Part shown: positions 46,235-54,997 of the stretch, piece after piece
How positions within the stretch are numbered: the stretch's first letter is position 1
How the letters are laid out: every line of letters starts with the position of its first letter
From: Bacillus atrophaeus
Lineage (GTDB): Bacteria > Bacillota > Bacilli > Bacillales > Bacillaceae
Direction of reading: 5' to 3'
NCBI RefSeq assembly: GCF_001584335.1
Contig: NZ_LSBB01000020.1
Span: 372,001-436,000 of the forward strand
Length of the DNA stretch: 64,000 nt
The notes under the pieces: generated by a model
Database searches by the model: none
Told to the model about the DNA's origin: nothing
The model's input: only the letters and a program-made list of their open reading frames with translations
Made by a program: the position numbers and the translations under genes

Positions 46235-46753
46235 ATGAAGACGCCTGAATCAAAATATTGTAAAGAGACAAAAGTGGTCAAAACAAGCAGGGTGTTCCCG
46301 CTTGATACGAATAATCACAACACACTGTTCGGCGGAAAACTGATGAGTTATATTGATGACATTGCTTCCATTTCGGCCGCGCGCCATTGCAGATGTGAAA
46401 CGGTAACGGCTTCAATGGACTCGGTAGATTTTTTAAAGCCGATCGGACAGCAGGAATCGGTCTGTCTGGAATCATATGTCACATGGGTAGGCACGTCTTC
46501 GATGGAGGTGTTTGTCAAAGTGATTAAGGAGCATTTAATGACAGGTGAGCGGGCTTTGGCCGCAACTTCATTTTTAACATTTGTCGCTCTTGATCCAAAC
46601 GGCAAGCCTGTGCCCGTGCCGAGAATTGTGCCGGAAACAGAAGAGGAGATTATGCTTCACAATACAGCCGTTCAACGGGCAGCCGAACGGAAAAGCCGTT
46701 TAAAACACAGCCAGGCTTTGGCGAATGCCCTCGGTACGGATAAGCCTTGGTAA
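46235..46753 (+). CDS. ykhA: YkhA, acyl-CoA thioesterase (hotdog)
   Basis: ATG 46235, with AAAGGAGAG 9 bases upstream; 172 residues, matching YkhA length. TNNHNTLFGGKLMSYIDDIA contains the Asn/Asp hotdog active-site region; DSVDFLKPIGQQESVCLESY follows. YciA/BACH-like broad thioesterase. Own terminator downstream. Confidence 0.92.
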   Translation: MKTPESKYCKETKVVKTSRVFPLDTNNHNTLFGGKLMSYIDDIASISAARHCRCETVTASMDSVDFLKPIGQQESVCLESYVTWVGTSSMEVFVKVIKEHLMTGERALAATSFLTFVALDPNGKPVPVPRIVPETEEEIMLHNTAVQRAAERKSRLKHSQALANALGTDKPW

Positions 46754-46755
46754 TA

Positions 46756-46785
46756 CAAAGCCGCTTGTGATAGCGGCTTTTTTGC
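46756..46785 (+). terminator. Terminator of ykhA
   Basis: AAGCCGCT/AGCGGCTT stem, TTTTTT tail. Confidence 0.92.
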
Positions 46786-46849
46786 ATATTGTTAACCTAT
46801 CCGGGAAATAATACAGCAACTATAAAAAACGGATGGGGGGCATGCATCA

Positions 46850-47584
46850 GTGGTAGGGTACGTATGGGTCTTTTTGCTGAAGCCCGTCATTGTATTCTCA
46901 ATTGCTTACACTCTTTTTCGGATTGCAGGGAAAAAAGCCGTTTCTCAAATGACCAATTTTGATCTCTTGTTAACGTTTGCGGTCGGAACGATTATCAGTG
47001 AACCGATACTGACATCCAAGCTTCCGATGTCGGTTTATTACGCGATCTGCTTTTTAATTTTGTATATCCTGATGAACAAGCTGTCTCTCAACAATAAATG
47101 GAGATGGATGCTTGTGGTAAGTCCGACCGTTTTGATCAGAAACGGGGATATTGACGAAAGGGGATTGCGAAAAGAAAAGCTGACGATTAATGAATTGCTC
47201 GGAAAGCTGAGGGAAAAAGGCTTCGCCGATCCCGCGGATATTGACCTTGCCATTATTGAAGAAACAGGCGTAGTCAGTGTCATCCCGAAAGAGGAAGCAA
47301 GGCCGGTTCAGGTGCGTGACTTAAAAATAGACGCGGAACGGAATTTTATCCCGATTCCTCTCATACTGGACGGAGAAATTCTCGATCATAATTTAAAATA
47401 TCTTAAGAAAAACCGCAGCTGGTTATTTGAAAAGCTTGAAGAAAAGGGATACTCAGCCAAAGAGCTGTCTTTGGTCACTCTCGGGGCAATGAATTCAAAC
47501 GGCGATCTCTCACTGGATTTGAATATGTCTCAGGATGCGAACACCCACGATCCCTATTTGTACAAACCGGGAAATAAAAATTAA
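46850..47584 (+). CDS. ykjA: YkjA, DUF421 membrane protein
   Basis: 244 residues, GTG start behind ATGGGGGG. Three N-terminal spans (VFLLKPVIVFSIAYTLFRIA; FDLLLTFAVGTIISEPIL; VYYAICFLILYILMNKL) and a cytosolic DUF421 domain with RNGDIDERGLRKEKLTINEL. Related proteins affect spore resistance and membrane quality; function of this one unknown. Stop codon overlaps its terminator. Confidence 0.85.
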   Translation: MVGYVWVFLLKPVIVFSIAYTLFRIAGKKAVSQMTNFDLLLTFAVGTIISEPILTSKLPMSVYYAICFLILYILMNKLSLNNKWRWMLVVSPTVLIRNGDIDERGLRKEKLTINELLGKLREKGFADPADIDLAIIEETGVVSVIPKEEARPVQVRDLKIDAERNFIPIPLILDGEILDHNLKYLKKNRSWLFEKLEEKGYSAKELSLVTLGAMNSNGDLSLDLNMSQDANTHDPYLYKPGNKN

Positions 47585-47604
47585 GCCGTCTAAGGCTTTT
47601 TTTT
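47583..47604 (+). terminator. Terminator of ykjA
   Basis: AAGCC/GGCTT stem with T8 tail, overlapping the stop codon. Confidence 0.75.
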
Positions 47605-47611
47605 GATTTGC

Positions 47612-47630
47612 TATCTTGTATTACAAAGTA
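47612..47630. promoter_or_regulatory. PadR operator, upstream copy
   Basis: TATCTTGTATTACAAAGTA: imperfect copy of the palindrome at 47649. It covers the -35 of the padR promoter (TTGTAT 47616-47621, 17-base spacer, TAAGAT 47639-47644). Confidence 0.65.
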
Positions 47631-47648
47631 GTGGGTGATAAGATTAGT

Positions 47649-47669
47649 GTATCTTGTAATACAAGATAC
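47649..47669. promoter_or_regulatory. PadR operator, perfect palindrome
   Basis: Arms GTATCTTGTA and TACAAGATAC around a central A: 21 bases, perfect. It begins 5 bases after the -10, over the likely transcription start, 19 bases before the padR start codon. Suggests autoregulation. Confidence 0.75.
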
Positions 47670-47687
47670 CGGAAAAGGAGCATGGCC

Positions 47688-48014
47688 ATGAGTTCAACAC
47701 AAATGCTGAAAGGAATACTGGAAGGCTGCCTGCTGGCTGTCATATCGGAAGGAGAGATTTACGGATACGAAATGACCAAAGTGCTTGCACATTATGGTTT
47801 TGACAACATTAGCGAAGGAAGCATTTACCCTATATTGCTCCGGATGCAAAAGGAGAAATGGGTCCAAACGGAATTGAAAGCATCTGCAAACGGACCGAAA
47901 CGCAAATACTACACACTGACTGAGAAGGGGCAAGCTGAATTAGTAGAGTTCACAGAACGCTGGAATCAGCTGTCCGCCAGCGTACACGCCCTGATAAGAA
48001 AGGATGAGAAGTGA
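47688..48014 (+). CDS. PadR-family transcriptional regulator
   Basis: Start ATG 47688, 7 bases after AAAAGGAG (ATG 47682 is too close). 108 residues: winged helix with LKGILEGCLLAVISEGEIYG, ISEGSIYPILLRMQKEKWVQ and GPKRKYYTLTEKGQAELVEF. PadR-s1 type. Overlaps the following HAAS gene by one base (TGATG), a pairing typical of PadR-controlled membrane proteins. Effector unknown. Confidence 0.9.
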   Translation: MSSTQMLKGILEGCLLAVISEGEIYGYEMTKVLAHYGFDNISEGSIYPILLRMQKEKWVQTELKASANGPKRKYYTLTEKGQAELVEFTERWNQLSASVHALIRKDEK

Positions 48015-48757
48015 TGCTGTCCAAAGAAACGACACAATACTTGAACGATGTACGAGTGTACTTGATGACGACAGGAAAAAGCGAAAAAGAAGTACAAGAA
48101 ATCCTGGATGAAATGACAGTCCATGCAATAAAAGGAGAAAAGGAAGGCAAAACCGCGGCCAAACTGTTCGGGCATTCTCCGAAACAATACGCTCAAACGC
48201 TTTCTAAAGAACTTCCAAATCACCTTAAAGAGAGTCTGAGCTTGGCCTTTTCAATGTTTGTCGGTATTCTTTCCTATTTTGTATTAAACGACGCTCTTTC
48301 CGATCAATTAGATTATTCTCTATATAAGCTGGCGGGCTATCCGCTGTGCGTCTTGGTCAATATGATTTTATTAATCTTGGTTTTACGGCTGACTGTCGGT
48401 AAAAAGAAAAGCTCTTTTCTTTGGCTGTATGCTTTCGGAATGACTTCGGTCGCATTGCCCGCTCTCATGATGTTACTCGATAAGGTTTACGGCACACCCG
48501 CAGTATCAGTTGGACAAACCGGCCGCTGGATCGTCACGGCTGCCGCGGCTCTCGTTATCATCGGGCTTTGCTTTCGGGCCGGGGCAAAACTGCCGGCGGT
48601 TCTCCCGATATTTGTCATTATTACGCATGTTCTGTTTGACGGCTTAAAATGGACTTCTAACGAAGCTCAGATTATACAAAGTTTCCTGCCATTCGTGCTG
48701 CTTATCATACTATTACTGATAGAGAATAAACGGACAAATGCTGCCTCAAGAAGTTAA
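48014..48757 (+). CDS. HAAS-domain membrane protein paired with PadR
   Basis: 247 residues. Cytosolic N-terminal HAAS-like helical domain (~1-70: YLNDVRVYLMTTGKSEKEVQ, FGHSPKQYAQTLSKELP), then about six membrane spans to the C-terminus. HAAS domains are established as partners of PadR regulators in membrane-stress or transport sensing. Its likely role is sensor or effector of the upstream regulator. Not recognised by name. Confidence 0.75.
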   Translation: MLSKETTQYLNDVRVYLMTTGKSEKEVQEILDEMTVHAIKGEKEGKTAAKLFGHSPKQYAQTLSKELPNHLKESLSLAFSMFVGILSYFVLNDALSDQLDYSLYKLAGYPLCVLVNMILLILVLRLTVGKKKSSFLWLYAFGMTSVALPALMMLLDKVYGTPAVSVGQTGRWIVTAAAALVIIGLCFRAGAKLPAVLPIFVIITHVLFDGLKWTSNEAQIIQSFLPFVLLIILLLIENKRTNAASRS

Positions 48758-48813
48758 TACGTTTCATCGTCTCTCTTTTCGTGGAATAAGAAGGGAAAAG
48801 GAGGAATATTGCG

Positions 48814-49185
48814 ATGGAACAGAATCTTGTCTTTTATGATGCACAATGTCCGCTCTGCCGCAGTTTGAAAGCTGTTTTGAAAAAGCTGGACTGGGCGCAG
48901 CGTTTACGGTGGTTTCCCGTTCAGGAGATCGACCAGTCAACCTATGAAAAAGCGCTGAAATACAAAGATGTGTATGATGAAATACATATGCTGACAGCGA
49001 ACAACGTCATGCTGAAAGGGTTTTACACCGTGAGAAAAATTTTGTCTGTTTTGCCGCTGACCGCGCCCCTCGGCTGGCTTCTCTATTTGCCTTTCGCTGA
49101 TAAACTCGGCAAACCGCTGTATCAGTTTATCTCCAGACACAGATATCAATGGTTTGGCAGACTGCCTTACACCCCTTCTGTATAG
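48814..49185 (+). CDS. DCC-family thiol protein (DUF393)
   Basis: 123 residues, ATG after AAAGGAGGA. DUF393 signature: LVFYDAQCPLCRSLKAVL (CPLC redox pair) near the N-terminus, then YDEIHMLTANNVMLKGFYTV and LPLTAPLGWLLYLP. Thiol-disulfide oxidoreductase-like; substrate unknown. Terminator overlaps the 3' end. Confidence 0.88.
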   Translation: MEQNLVFYDAQCPLCRSLKAVLKKLDWAQRLRWFPVQEIDQSTYEKALKYKDVYDEIHMLTANNVMLKGFYTVRKILSVLPLTAPLGWLLYLPFADKLGKPLYQFISRHRYQWFGRLPYTPSV

Positions 49186-49202
49186 AACGGGGTGTTTTTT
49201 CA
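49169..49202 (+). terminator. Terminator of the DCC gene
   Basis: ACACCCC/GGGGTGT stem overlapping the last codons, TTTTTT tail. Confidence 0.88.
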
Positions 49203-49263
49203 GAAACAAAAAGGATTTTCCGGCGCTTTGTATAAATGTTATGGAGAAAAAGGAGTGAAAGCT

Positions 49264-49788
49264 ATGAAAGACTTGGCCATCCGTGACGATATGGCGCCGA
49301 CAGTAAGCCTGTTGTATTCTGCAGCGGAAGAAAATATGACCCGTCTATTCTCCATTGTTAACCATATGACCCTGGAACAGCTTGATTACAAAGGCCGAAG
49401 CAAAACAAAAAACAGCACTGCCCAGCTCCTGCACCATATCGCAAATGTCGACATCAGATGGGTGTGGCGTATAAAGGAAAATCGGATTCCGGAGCACATT
49501 ATAAAACTGTACGGGCCAATGATCAATGAAAATGGATGTTTGCCTGAAGTAAAAGGCCAGCCCCTTCATTATTATCTGAACCGCCTCCAGCACGTATTAA
49601 CCGAGCTCAGGAACGTATGCGTCACTTTAAAGGAAACTGATGTAAACCGGGAGCTTTCTTATGATAAAGACACAGCAACCATCCGCTGGGGCATTTGGCA
49701 TATGGCGGATCACAATCGCTATCATCAAGCCCATATTGAAGCTTTAAAAGCAGAATGGAGAAAGGACATAACGGAAAATGCCCTCTGA
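49264..49788 (+). CDS. ykkA: YkkA, DinB-family protein
   Basis: ATG 49264 after AAAAGGAGTGA; 174 residues. Four-helix DinB fold with the metal-ligand His positions in QLLHHIANVDIRW and WHMADHNRYHQAHIEALK. Metal-dependent transferase/hydrolase superfamily (bacillithiol transferase-like); activity unknown. The last codons overlap the ykkB start. Confidence 0.87.
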   Translation: MKDLAIRDDMAPTVSLLYSAAEENMTRLFSIVNHMTLEQLDYKGRSKTKNSTAQLLHHIANVDIRWVWRIKENRIPEHIIKLYGPMINENGCLPEVKGQPLHYYLNRLQHVLTELRNVCVTLKETDVNRELSYDKDTATIRWGIWHMADHNRYHQAHIEALKAEWRKDITENAL

Positions 49789-50293
49789 AACGAGACTGAT
49801 GACGGACCGAATCCGTTTACGCAGCATGGAAGACCGTGACAAAGAACATTTGCTGAGGTTATTTACCGATAAAGAGGTGATGAAGTATTACCCGGGCGTC
49901 AAAAACGAACGGGAAACTCAGGAGTGGATTGACTGGAACAAACGGAATGAAAAAGGTTATCGTGTCAGCCTGTGGATAGCGGAAGACAAACGGACGGGTG
50001 AATTTTTAGGCCAATGCGGCATTGTTCCTCAGAAGATAGGCAATGAAATATATATGGAAATTGGATACATGTTTGCCCGGCGGCACTGGGGGAACGGCTA
50101 TGCGACAGAAGCAGCACGAGGCTGTATTGACTATGGCTTCAATGCATGTCAATACGGAAAAATGATCGCGCTTATCGATCCTGAAAACACCCCTTCGATC
50201 CGTGTGGCAGAAAGAATCGGGATGGCATATAACCGCACTATTGAGAAGCAAGGAAAACCCCTTTGTGTTTATGAAAGAAAATCTTCTGATTGA
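49778..50293 (+). CDS. ykkB: YkkB, GNAT N-acetyltransferase
   Basis: 171 residues (ATG 49799 is an alternative start). RimJ/RimL-type GNAT: TDRIRLRSMEDRDKEHLLRL, acetyl-CoA motif ARRHWGNGYATEAARGCIDY, and NTPSIRVAERIGMAYNRTIE. Substrate unknown. The guanidine riboswitch begins just after it. Confidence 0.87.
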   Translation: MPSETRLMTDRIRLRSMEDRDKEHLLRLFTDKEVMKYYPGVKNERETQEWIDWNKRNEKGYRVSLWIAEDKRTGEFLGQCGIVPQKIGNEIYMEIGYMFARRHWGNGYATEAARGCIDYGFNACQYGKMIALIDPENTPSIRVAERIGMAYNRTIEKQGKPLCVYERKSSD

Positions 50294-50319
50294 AGAAGGG
50301 GGTTAAGGTGTAGTATGAT
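50290..50319 (+). promoter_or_regulatory. Promoter of the ykkC leader
   Basis: TTGAAG (50290-50295), 18-base spacer, TATGAT (50314-50319), overlapping the end of ykkB. Confidence 0.7.
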
Positions 50320-50334
50320 ACTAAACAGACGAAG

Positions 50335-50480
50335 TTTTCTAGGGTTCCGTATGTCAATCTGACATAGTCTGGTCCGAGAGAAAACACATATGTATCAGAT
50401 TTGCGGATGCATATGCACACGGAGGGAGAAAAGCCCGGGAGAGTCAATCTCATAAGAGATTACCGCCCGGGTTTTTTCTG
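50335..50480 (+). ncRNA. Guanidine-I (ykkC) riboswitch with terminator
   Basis: Conserved blocks in order: TCTAGGGTTCCG (50339-50350), GGTCCGAGAGAAAACACA (50371-50388), CACACGGAGGGAGAAAAGCC (50416-50435). The 3' part, CCCGGG ... CCCGGGTTTTTT, forms the expression-platform terminator (50434-50477). Binding guanidine stabilises the aptamer and prevents termination, turning on ykkCD. Confidence 0.95.
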
Positions 50481-50525
50481 TTTTCTCAGGGAACCATATA
50501 GGACATAAAGAAAGGATTGATGATA

Positions 50526-50864
50526 ATGAAATGGGGTTTAGTCATTTTGGCCGCATTCTTTGAGGTCATTTGGGTGATCGGCTTAAAGCACGCGGATTCT
50601 GCTTTGACTTGGACCGGGACGGCTATCGGTATTATAGTGAGCTTTTACTTATTAATGAAGGCGACAAACAGCCTGCCGGTAGGTACGGTATATGCCGTGT
50701 TTACGGGCCTTGGGACAGCTGGGACAGTGCTTTGTGAAATCATTTTGTTTCATGGAGAGGTTAAATTTGCAAAACTGGCCTTAATAGGGGTCTTGCTTAT
50801 CGGAGTGATCGGTTTGAAACTGGTTACACAGGATCAGCCTGATAAAGAAGGGAGCAAAGCGTAA
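50526..50864 (+). CDS. ykkC: YkkC, guanidinium exporter subunit (SMR)
   Basis: ATG 50526, 9 bases after AAAGGA; 112 residues with four spans. SMR family with conserved Glu in [17 protein letters not shown] and [19 protein letters not shown]. Forms an obligate heterodimer with YkkD that exports guanidinium against protons. Shares its last base region with the ykkD start. Confidence 0.95.
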   Translation: MKWGLVILAAFFEVIWVIGLKHADSALTWTGTAIGIIVSFYLLMKATNSLPVGTVYAVFTGLGTAGTVLCEIILFHGEVKFAKLALIGVLLIGVIGLKLVTQDQPDKEGSKA

Positions 50865-51181
50865 TGGCGGCATGGATCAGTTTATTATTCGCGGGCCTTT
50901 TAGAAATGCTCGGCGTTACACTTATGAATCAATTTCAAAAAGATAAAAGCCTGAAATGGCTGCTGTGCATCATTGTCGGCTTTGCCGCATCATTTTCATT
51001 GCTGTCTTACGCGATGGAAACTATTCCGATGGGCACTGCCTACGCCGTCTGGACAGGCATTGGCGCGGCGGGCGGCGCATTAGTCGGCATCCTGTTCTAC
51101 GGAGAGCCGAAAGACGCGAAACGGATTTTCTTTATTGCGCTCATTTTATCCTCGGCCGTCGGATTGAAAATTCTGTCGTAA
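50864..51181 (+). CDS. ykkD: YkkD, guanidinium exporter subunit (SMR)
   Basis: 105 residues, four spans; conserved Glu in LLFAGLLEMLGVTLMNQFQ and PMGTAYAVWTGIGAAGGALV. Start overlaps the ykkC stop, consistent with 1:1 heterodimer synthesis. Confidence 0.95.
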   Translation: MAAWISLLFAGLLEMLGVTLMNQFQKDKSLKWLLCIIVGFAASFSLLSYAMETIPMGTAYAVWTGIGAAGGALVGILFYGEPKDAKRIFFIALILSSAVGLKILS

Positions 51182-51252
51182 ATTGATTTATATCAGATCT
51201 TCAGTATAATGGATAATTAGTTTACGAATTAGAAAGATAAGAGGGATTACAC

Positions 51253-52155
51253 ATGAAATCATATATGACCCACCGGTTAAAGGAATACCGGGAAGGAAAT
51301 GAAAATAAAGGGCGCCTGCTTGTCAGCTGTCCCGATCAGCCTGGAATTGTTGCTGCCGTTTCGGCTTTTCTGTTTGAACACGGAGCGAACATTATAGAGT
51401 CGAATCAATATACGACTGATCCTGAAGGCGGACGCTTTTTTCTCAGAATCGAATTCGACTGCGACGGCATTCGCGAGAAAAAAGAACAATTAAAACAGGC
51501 ATTTGCATCTATCGCTGAGCCGTTTAATATGACGTGGAGTTTAACGATGGCAAGTGAATTAAAACGCGTCGCTATTTTCGTTTCAAAAGAGCTTCACTGT
51601 CTGCATGAACTGATTTGGGAATGGCAAAGCGGGAATTTATTGGCCGAAATCGCGGTTGTCATCAGCAACCATGAAGATGCAAGAGAGCTGGTCGAACCGC
51701 TGAACATCCCATTCCACTATATGAAAGCGAACAAAGATATCAGGGCCGAAGTTGAAAAGCAGCAGCTTGAATTGCTTGATCAATATGGCATTGATGTCAT
51801 TGTTCTTGCCCGTTATATGCAAATTTTGACGCCGGACTTTGTTTCTGCTCATCCGAACCGGATCATTAACATCCATCATTCCTTCCTGCCCGCCTTTATC
51901 GGAGCCAATCCGTATAAGCGCGCCTATGAACGGGGTGTTAAATTAATCGGTGCCACCTCCCATTATGTGACAAATGATCTTGATGAAGGCCCGATCATTG
52001 AACAGGATATTGAGCGCGTCGATCACCGCGACAACACAGACGCCTTGAAAAACATTGGCAGAACGATTGAACGCAGCGTTTTGGCCCGAGCTGTGAAATG
52101 GCATTTGGAAGACCGCGTTATCGTTCATGAAAATAAAACGATTGTTTTTAATTAA
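51253..52155 (+). CDS. purU: PurU, formyltetrahydrofolate deformylase
   Basis: 300 residues, the B. subtilis length. ACT domain (~18-95: RLLVSCPDQPGIVAAVSAFL) and formyltransferase-fold catalytic domain with Asn-His in INIHHSFLPAFIGANPY and Asp in YVTNDLDEGPIIEQD. Hydrolyses 10-formyl-THF to formate and THF. AAGAGGGA start. Confidence 0.95.
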   Translation: MKSYMTHRLKEYREGNENKGRLLVSCPDQPGIVAAVSAFLFEHGANIIESNQYTTDPEGGRFFLRIEFDCDGIREKKEQLKQAFASIAEPFNMTWSLTMASELKRVAIFVSKELHCLHELIWEWQSGNLLAEIAVVISNHEDARELVEPLNIPFHYMKANKDIRAEVEKQQLELLDQYGIDVIVLARYMQILTPDFVSAHPNRIINIHHSFLPAFIGANPYKRAYERGVKLIGATSHYVTNDLDEGPIIEQDIERVDHRDNTDALKNIGRTIERSVLARAVKWHLEDRVIVHENKTIVFN

Positions 52156-52157
52156 GA

Positions 52158-52190
52158 TGAACAGTCCGTCCGAGAGGCGGGCTGTTTTAT
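52158..52190 (+). terminator. Terminator of purU
   Basis: ACAGTCCGTCC/GGCGGGCTGT stem, GAGA-type loop, TTTTATC tail. Confidence 0.88.
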
Positions 52191-52208
52191 CTTATTGACA
52201 AATAATTC

Positions 52209-52237
52209 TTGACAAGAGTCTTTTTTCTTTGCATAAT
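52209..52237 (+). promoter_or_regulatory. Promoter of the proBA T-box leader
   Basis: Consensus TTGACA (52209-52214), 17-base spacer, CATAAT (52232-52237). Confidence 0.9.
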
Positions 52238-52244
52238 ATAAAAA

Positions 52245-52486
52245 AATCATTGAGCGTTGAAGAGGACTAGTATGCAGATCTTTCTGTGACAGAGAGCAAA
52301 ATGACTGGCTGAAACATTTTGCCGCATGAAACCTGCTGAACCTGCCTCGGAGTCTTAGGGGGAAAACCTAGGCGCATAACCTGGCGTTACAGGGAAGCGG
52401 AATATGTGTGAAGCATGTTCAAACAAGGTGGTACCACGGAAAGCCCATTTCGTCCTTATATTAGGATGAAATGGGCTTTTTTATTG
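52245..52486 (+). ncRNA. T-box leader (proline) of proBA
   Basis: Stem I begins near 52250; the specifier region GAAACCTGCTGAACCTGCC (52328-52346) offers CCU proline codons. The 14-base T-box core AAGGTGGTACCACGG is at 52425-52439, and the terminator AGCCCATTTCGTCC/GGATGAAATGGGCT with T6 at 52442-52481. Uncharged tRNA-Pro would stabilise the antiterminator and raise proBA expression. Which CCU is read cannot be settled without folding. Confidence 0.93.
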
Positions 52487-52520
52487 CAATGATGGTGTTA
52501 GAAGCCACGGAGGTAAGAAA

Positions 52521-53618
52521 ATGAAAAAACAAAGAATCGTTGTGAAAATCGGAAGCAGTTCCCTCACCAATAGCAAAGGGAGCATTGACGAGGCGAAAAT
52601 CGCAGAGCATGTCCAGGCTATTTCTTTTTTGAAACAGGCCGGGCATGAAATGATTTTAATCACATCTGGAGCGGTGGCGGCCGGTTTTTCAAGCCTCGGC
52701 TACCCGGCGCGGCCCGTCACGATTAAAGGCAAGCAAGCGGCAGCCGCAGTCGGTCAGACCCTCTTAATGCAGCAATATATGAATCAATTTAAACAGTATT
52801 CTCTTACTCCGGGACAAATCCTTTTGACGAGAAATGATTTTTCGAAAAGAGAACGGTACCGAAACGCGTATGCGACCATAATGGAATTAATTGAACGAGG
52901 CATTGTGCCGATCATTAATGAAAATGATTCAACGTCTGTTGAAGAGCTGACCTTTGGTGATAATGATATGCTTTCAAGTTTGGTCAGCGGTTTGATTCAT
53001 GCTGATCAGCTGATGATCCTCACTGATATTAACGGGCTGTACGACGCCAATCCGAATGACAACCCCGAGGCGAAGCGATTTGACTATTTGGCTGACATCA
53101 CTCCCGAATTATTGGGCTATGCGGGCTCGACAGGCTCTAAAGTCGGCACGGGAGGCATGAAATCTAAGCTTTTGGCCGCAAAAACGGCTCTGTCCCTTGG
53201 CGTTAAGGTCTTTATCGGAACAGGTAAAGGTGCTCATAAACTGTCTGATATTTTAAACGGGAACGGAGACGGCACATATATCGGCGATCAAGACTTATCA
53301 TCTGTGAACAACAGAAGGCAGTGGATTCAATTTCATTCTCCTATTTCAGGGAAAATCATCATCGACGGAGGGGCCGAGCAGGCAATGGCCTATAAAGGGG
53401 GCAGCCTTCTGCCGGCAGGCGTGGTTGATGTGAGAGGCAGTTTTTCAAAAGGAGCCGTTGTGGAAGTGATGGGGCCCGGCGGTATGATCGGCAAAGGCCA
53501 AACATATTACTCATCCGAGGAAATTATGGCGGTGAAGGGAAAACGCAGCGATCAGCTTGATTACACAAAAACGTATGAGGTCATACACAGGGATGACTGG
53601 GTCAATCTAAAAGAGTAG
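52521..53618 (+). CDS. proB: ProB, glutamate 5-kinase
   Basis: 365 residues. Amino-acid kinase domain ([59 protein letters not shown]) and C-terminal PUA domain ([20 protein letters not shown]). First step of proline synthesis; ATP-dependent. ATG after GGAGG. proA follows by 11 bases. Confidence 0.96.
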   Translation: MKKQRIVVKIGSSSLTNSKGSIDEAKIAEHVQAISFLKQAGHEMILITSGAVAAGFSSLGYPARPVTIKGKQAAAAVGQTLLMQQYMNQFKQYSLTPGQILLTRNDFSKRERYRNAYATIMELIERGIVPIINENDSTSVEELTFGDNDMLSSLVSGLIHADQLMILTDINGLYDANPNDNPEAKRFDYLADITPELLGYAGSTGSKVGTGGMKSKLLAAKTALSLGVKVFIGTGKGAHKLSDILNGNGDGTYIGDQDLSSVNNRRQWIQFHSPISGKIIIDGGAEQAMAYKGGSLLPAGVVDVRGSFSKGAVVEVMGPGGMIGKGQTYYSSEEIMAVKGKRSDQLDYTKTYEVIHRDDWVNLKE

Positions 53619-53629
53619 GGGGCGTAAAC

Positions 53630-54877
53630 ATGAGTGAAGTAGTTATAAAAGCGAATCTGGCGAAGGAAGCAGCAGCCGACATGATCTTAAAAACAACGCA
53701 GGAGAAAAATGAAGCGCTGCGCAACATTGCAGGAAGGCTTCGGGACGAGATTCAATTTTTATTAACAGAAAACACAAAAGACATCGAAGCCGGAAAAGAA
53801 AAAGGCTTAACGCCGGACGTGCTTGATCGGCTGACCTTAGATGAAAAACGCATACTTGCCATAGCTGACGCAGTTGAACTGCTCGTCGGCTTAGAAGACC
53901 CAACCGGTGAAAAACTGGAAACAATCGAAAAAGACAACGGCCTGTTGATTGAAAAAATCCGTGTTCCGCTCGGAGTTGTCGGTATGATTTATGAAGCCCG
54001 GCCGAATGTGACCGTTGATGCAGCGACTCTGTGCCTGAAAACAGGAAACGCTGTCGTTCTCCGCGGAAGCTCTTCCGCCATTCACAGCAATAAAGCGCTT
54101 GTCCGTGTGATTCACAGCGCTCTTGAACAATCGGCGCTGCCGGTTCATGCGGTTCAGCTGATAGAAGATACAAGCAAAGAGACAGCCAAACAGCTGTTTA
54201 CATTAAATGATGGCCTGGATGTGTTAATTCCGCGCGGAGGCAAAAACCTGATTGACTTGGTAGTAAGAGAGTCAACCGTGCCTGTTCTAGAAACCGGCGC
54301 CGGCAACTGTCATATTTTCATAGATGAATCAGCAGACCGCAAAATGGCGGAAGAAATTGTCGTAAACGCCAAAACCCAGCGCCCTTCCGTATGTAATGCG
54401 ATTGAATCCTTACTTATACATCAAAAGTGGGCGGAGCAGCATGGCAAGGAACTGCTGGACCACCTGGAAAAAGCAGGTGTGGAAATTCGCGGCGATGAAT
54501 TCATCTGCAAGCTCCATCCTTCAAGCGTTAAGGCTGATGAAACGGATTGGGAAACAGAATATTTGGCGAAGGTACTTAGTGTCAAGACAGTTGAGGATGT
54601 ACAGGGAGCCGTCCGCCATATTCAAACGTACGGCACAAACCATTCTGAAGCGATTTTGACTGAAAACGATAAGAACGCCTCTTATTTTCAAACTGCAGTG
54701 GATGCAGCCGCTGTTTATCACAATGCGTCAACCCGTTTTACAGACGGTTTTGAATTCGGGTACGGCGCGGAAATCGGCATCAGCACGCAAAAGCTTCATG
54801 CGAGAGGGCCGATGGGGCTTCCTGCTTTGACTTCAACAAAATATTTTATCAAAGGAAACGGACAAATACGAGTGTAA
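53630..54877 (+). CDS. proA: ProA, glutamate-5-semialdehyde dehydrogenase
   Basis: 415 residues, aldehyde dehydrogenase superfamily. [20 protein letters not shown], catalytic Cys in [16 protein letters not shown] and C-terminal [20 protein letters not shown]. Reduces glutamyl-5-phosphate with NADPH. Transcribed with proB. Confidence 0.96.
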   Translation: MSEVVIKANLAKEAAADMILKTTQEKNEALRNIAGRLRDEIQFLLTENTKDIEAGKEKGLTPDVLDRLTLDEKRILAIADAVELLVGLEDPTGEKLETIEKDNGLLIEKIRVPLGVVGMIYEARPNVTVDAATLCLKTGNAVVLRGSSSAIHSNKALVRVIHSALEQSALPVHAVQLIEDTSKETAKQLFTLNDGLDVLIPRGGKNLIDLVVRESTVPVLETGAGNCHIFIDESADRKMAEEIVVNAKTQRPSVCNAIESLLIHQKWAEQHGKELLDHLEKAGVEIRGDEFICKLHPSSVKADETDWETEYLAKVLSVKTVEDVQGAVRHIQTYGTNHSEAILTENDKNASYFQTAVDAAAVYHNASTRFTDGFEFGYGAEIGISTQKLHARGPMGLPALTSTKYFIKGNGQIRV

Positions 54878-54887
54878 ATCAAGTATG

Positions 54888-54923
54888 GCAAAAACTTATC
54901 CCTTCGAGGGATAAGTTTTTTTG
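54888..54923 (+). terminator. Terminator of proBA
   Basis: AAAACTTATCCC/GGGATAAGTTTT stem around TTCGA, TTTT tail. Confidence 0.93.
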
Positions 54924-54935
54924 TATGAGAAAAAA

Positions 54936-54964
54936 TTGACGTATGTATTTATGTTGTGTACAAT
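54936..54964 (+). promoter_or_regulatory. Promoter of ohrA
   Basis: TTGACG (54936-54941), 17-base spacer, TACAAT (54959-54964). The -10 is the left arm of the OhrR operator. Confidence 0.9.
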
Positions 54965-54973
54965 TAAATTGTA
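54959..54973. promoter_or_regulatory. OhrR operator
   Basis: TACAATTAAATTGTA, a perfect 7-1-7 palindrome identical to the OhrR consensus, overlapping the -10 of ohrA. Oxidation of OhrR by organic hydroperoxide releases it. Confidence 0.93.
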
Positions 54974-54997
54974 AGCAATCAAAAGGGGGATAAAACA

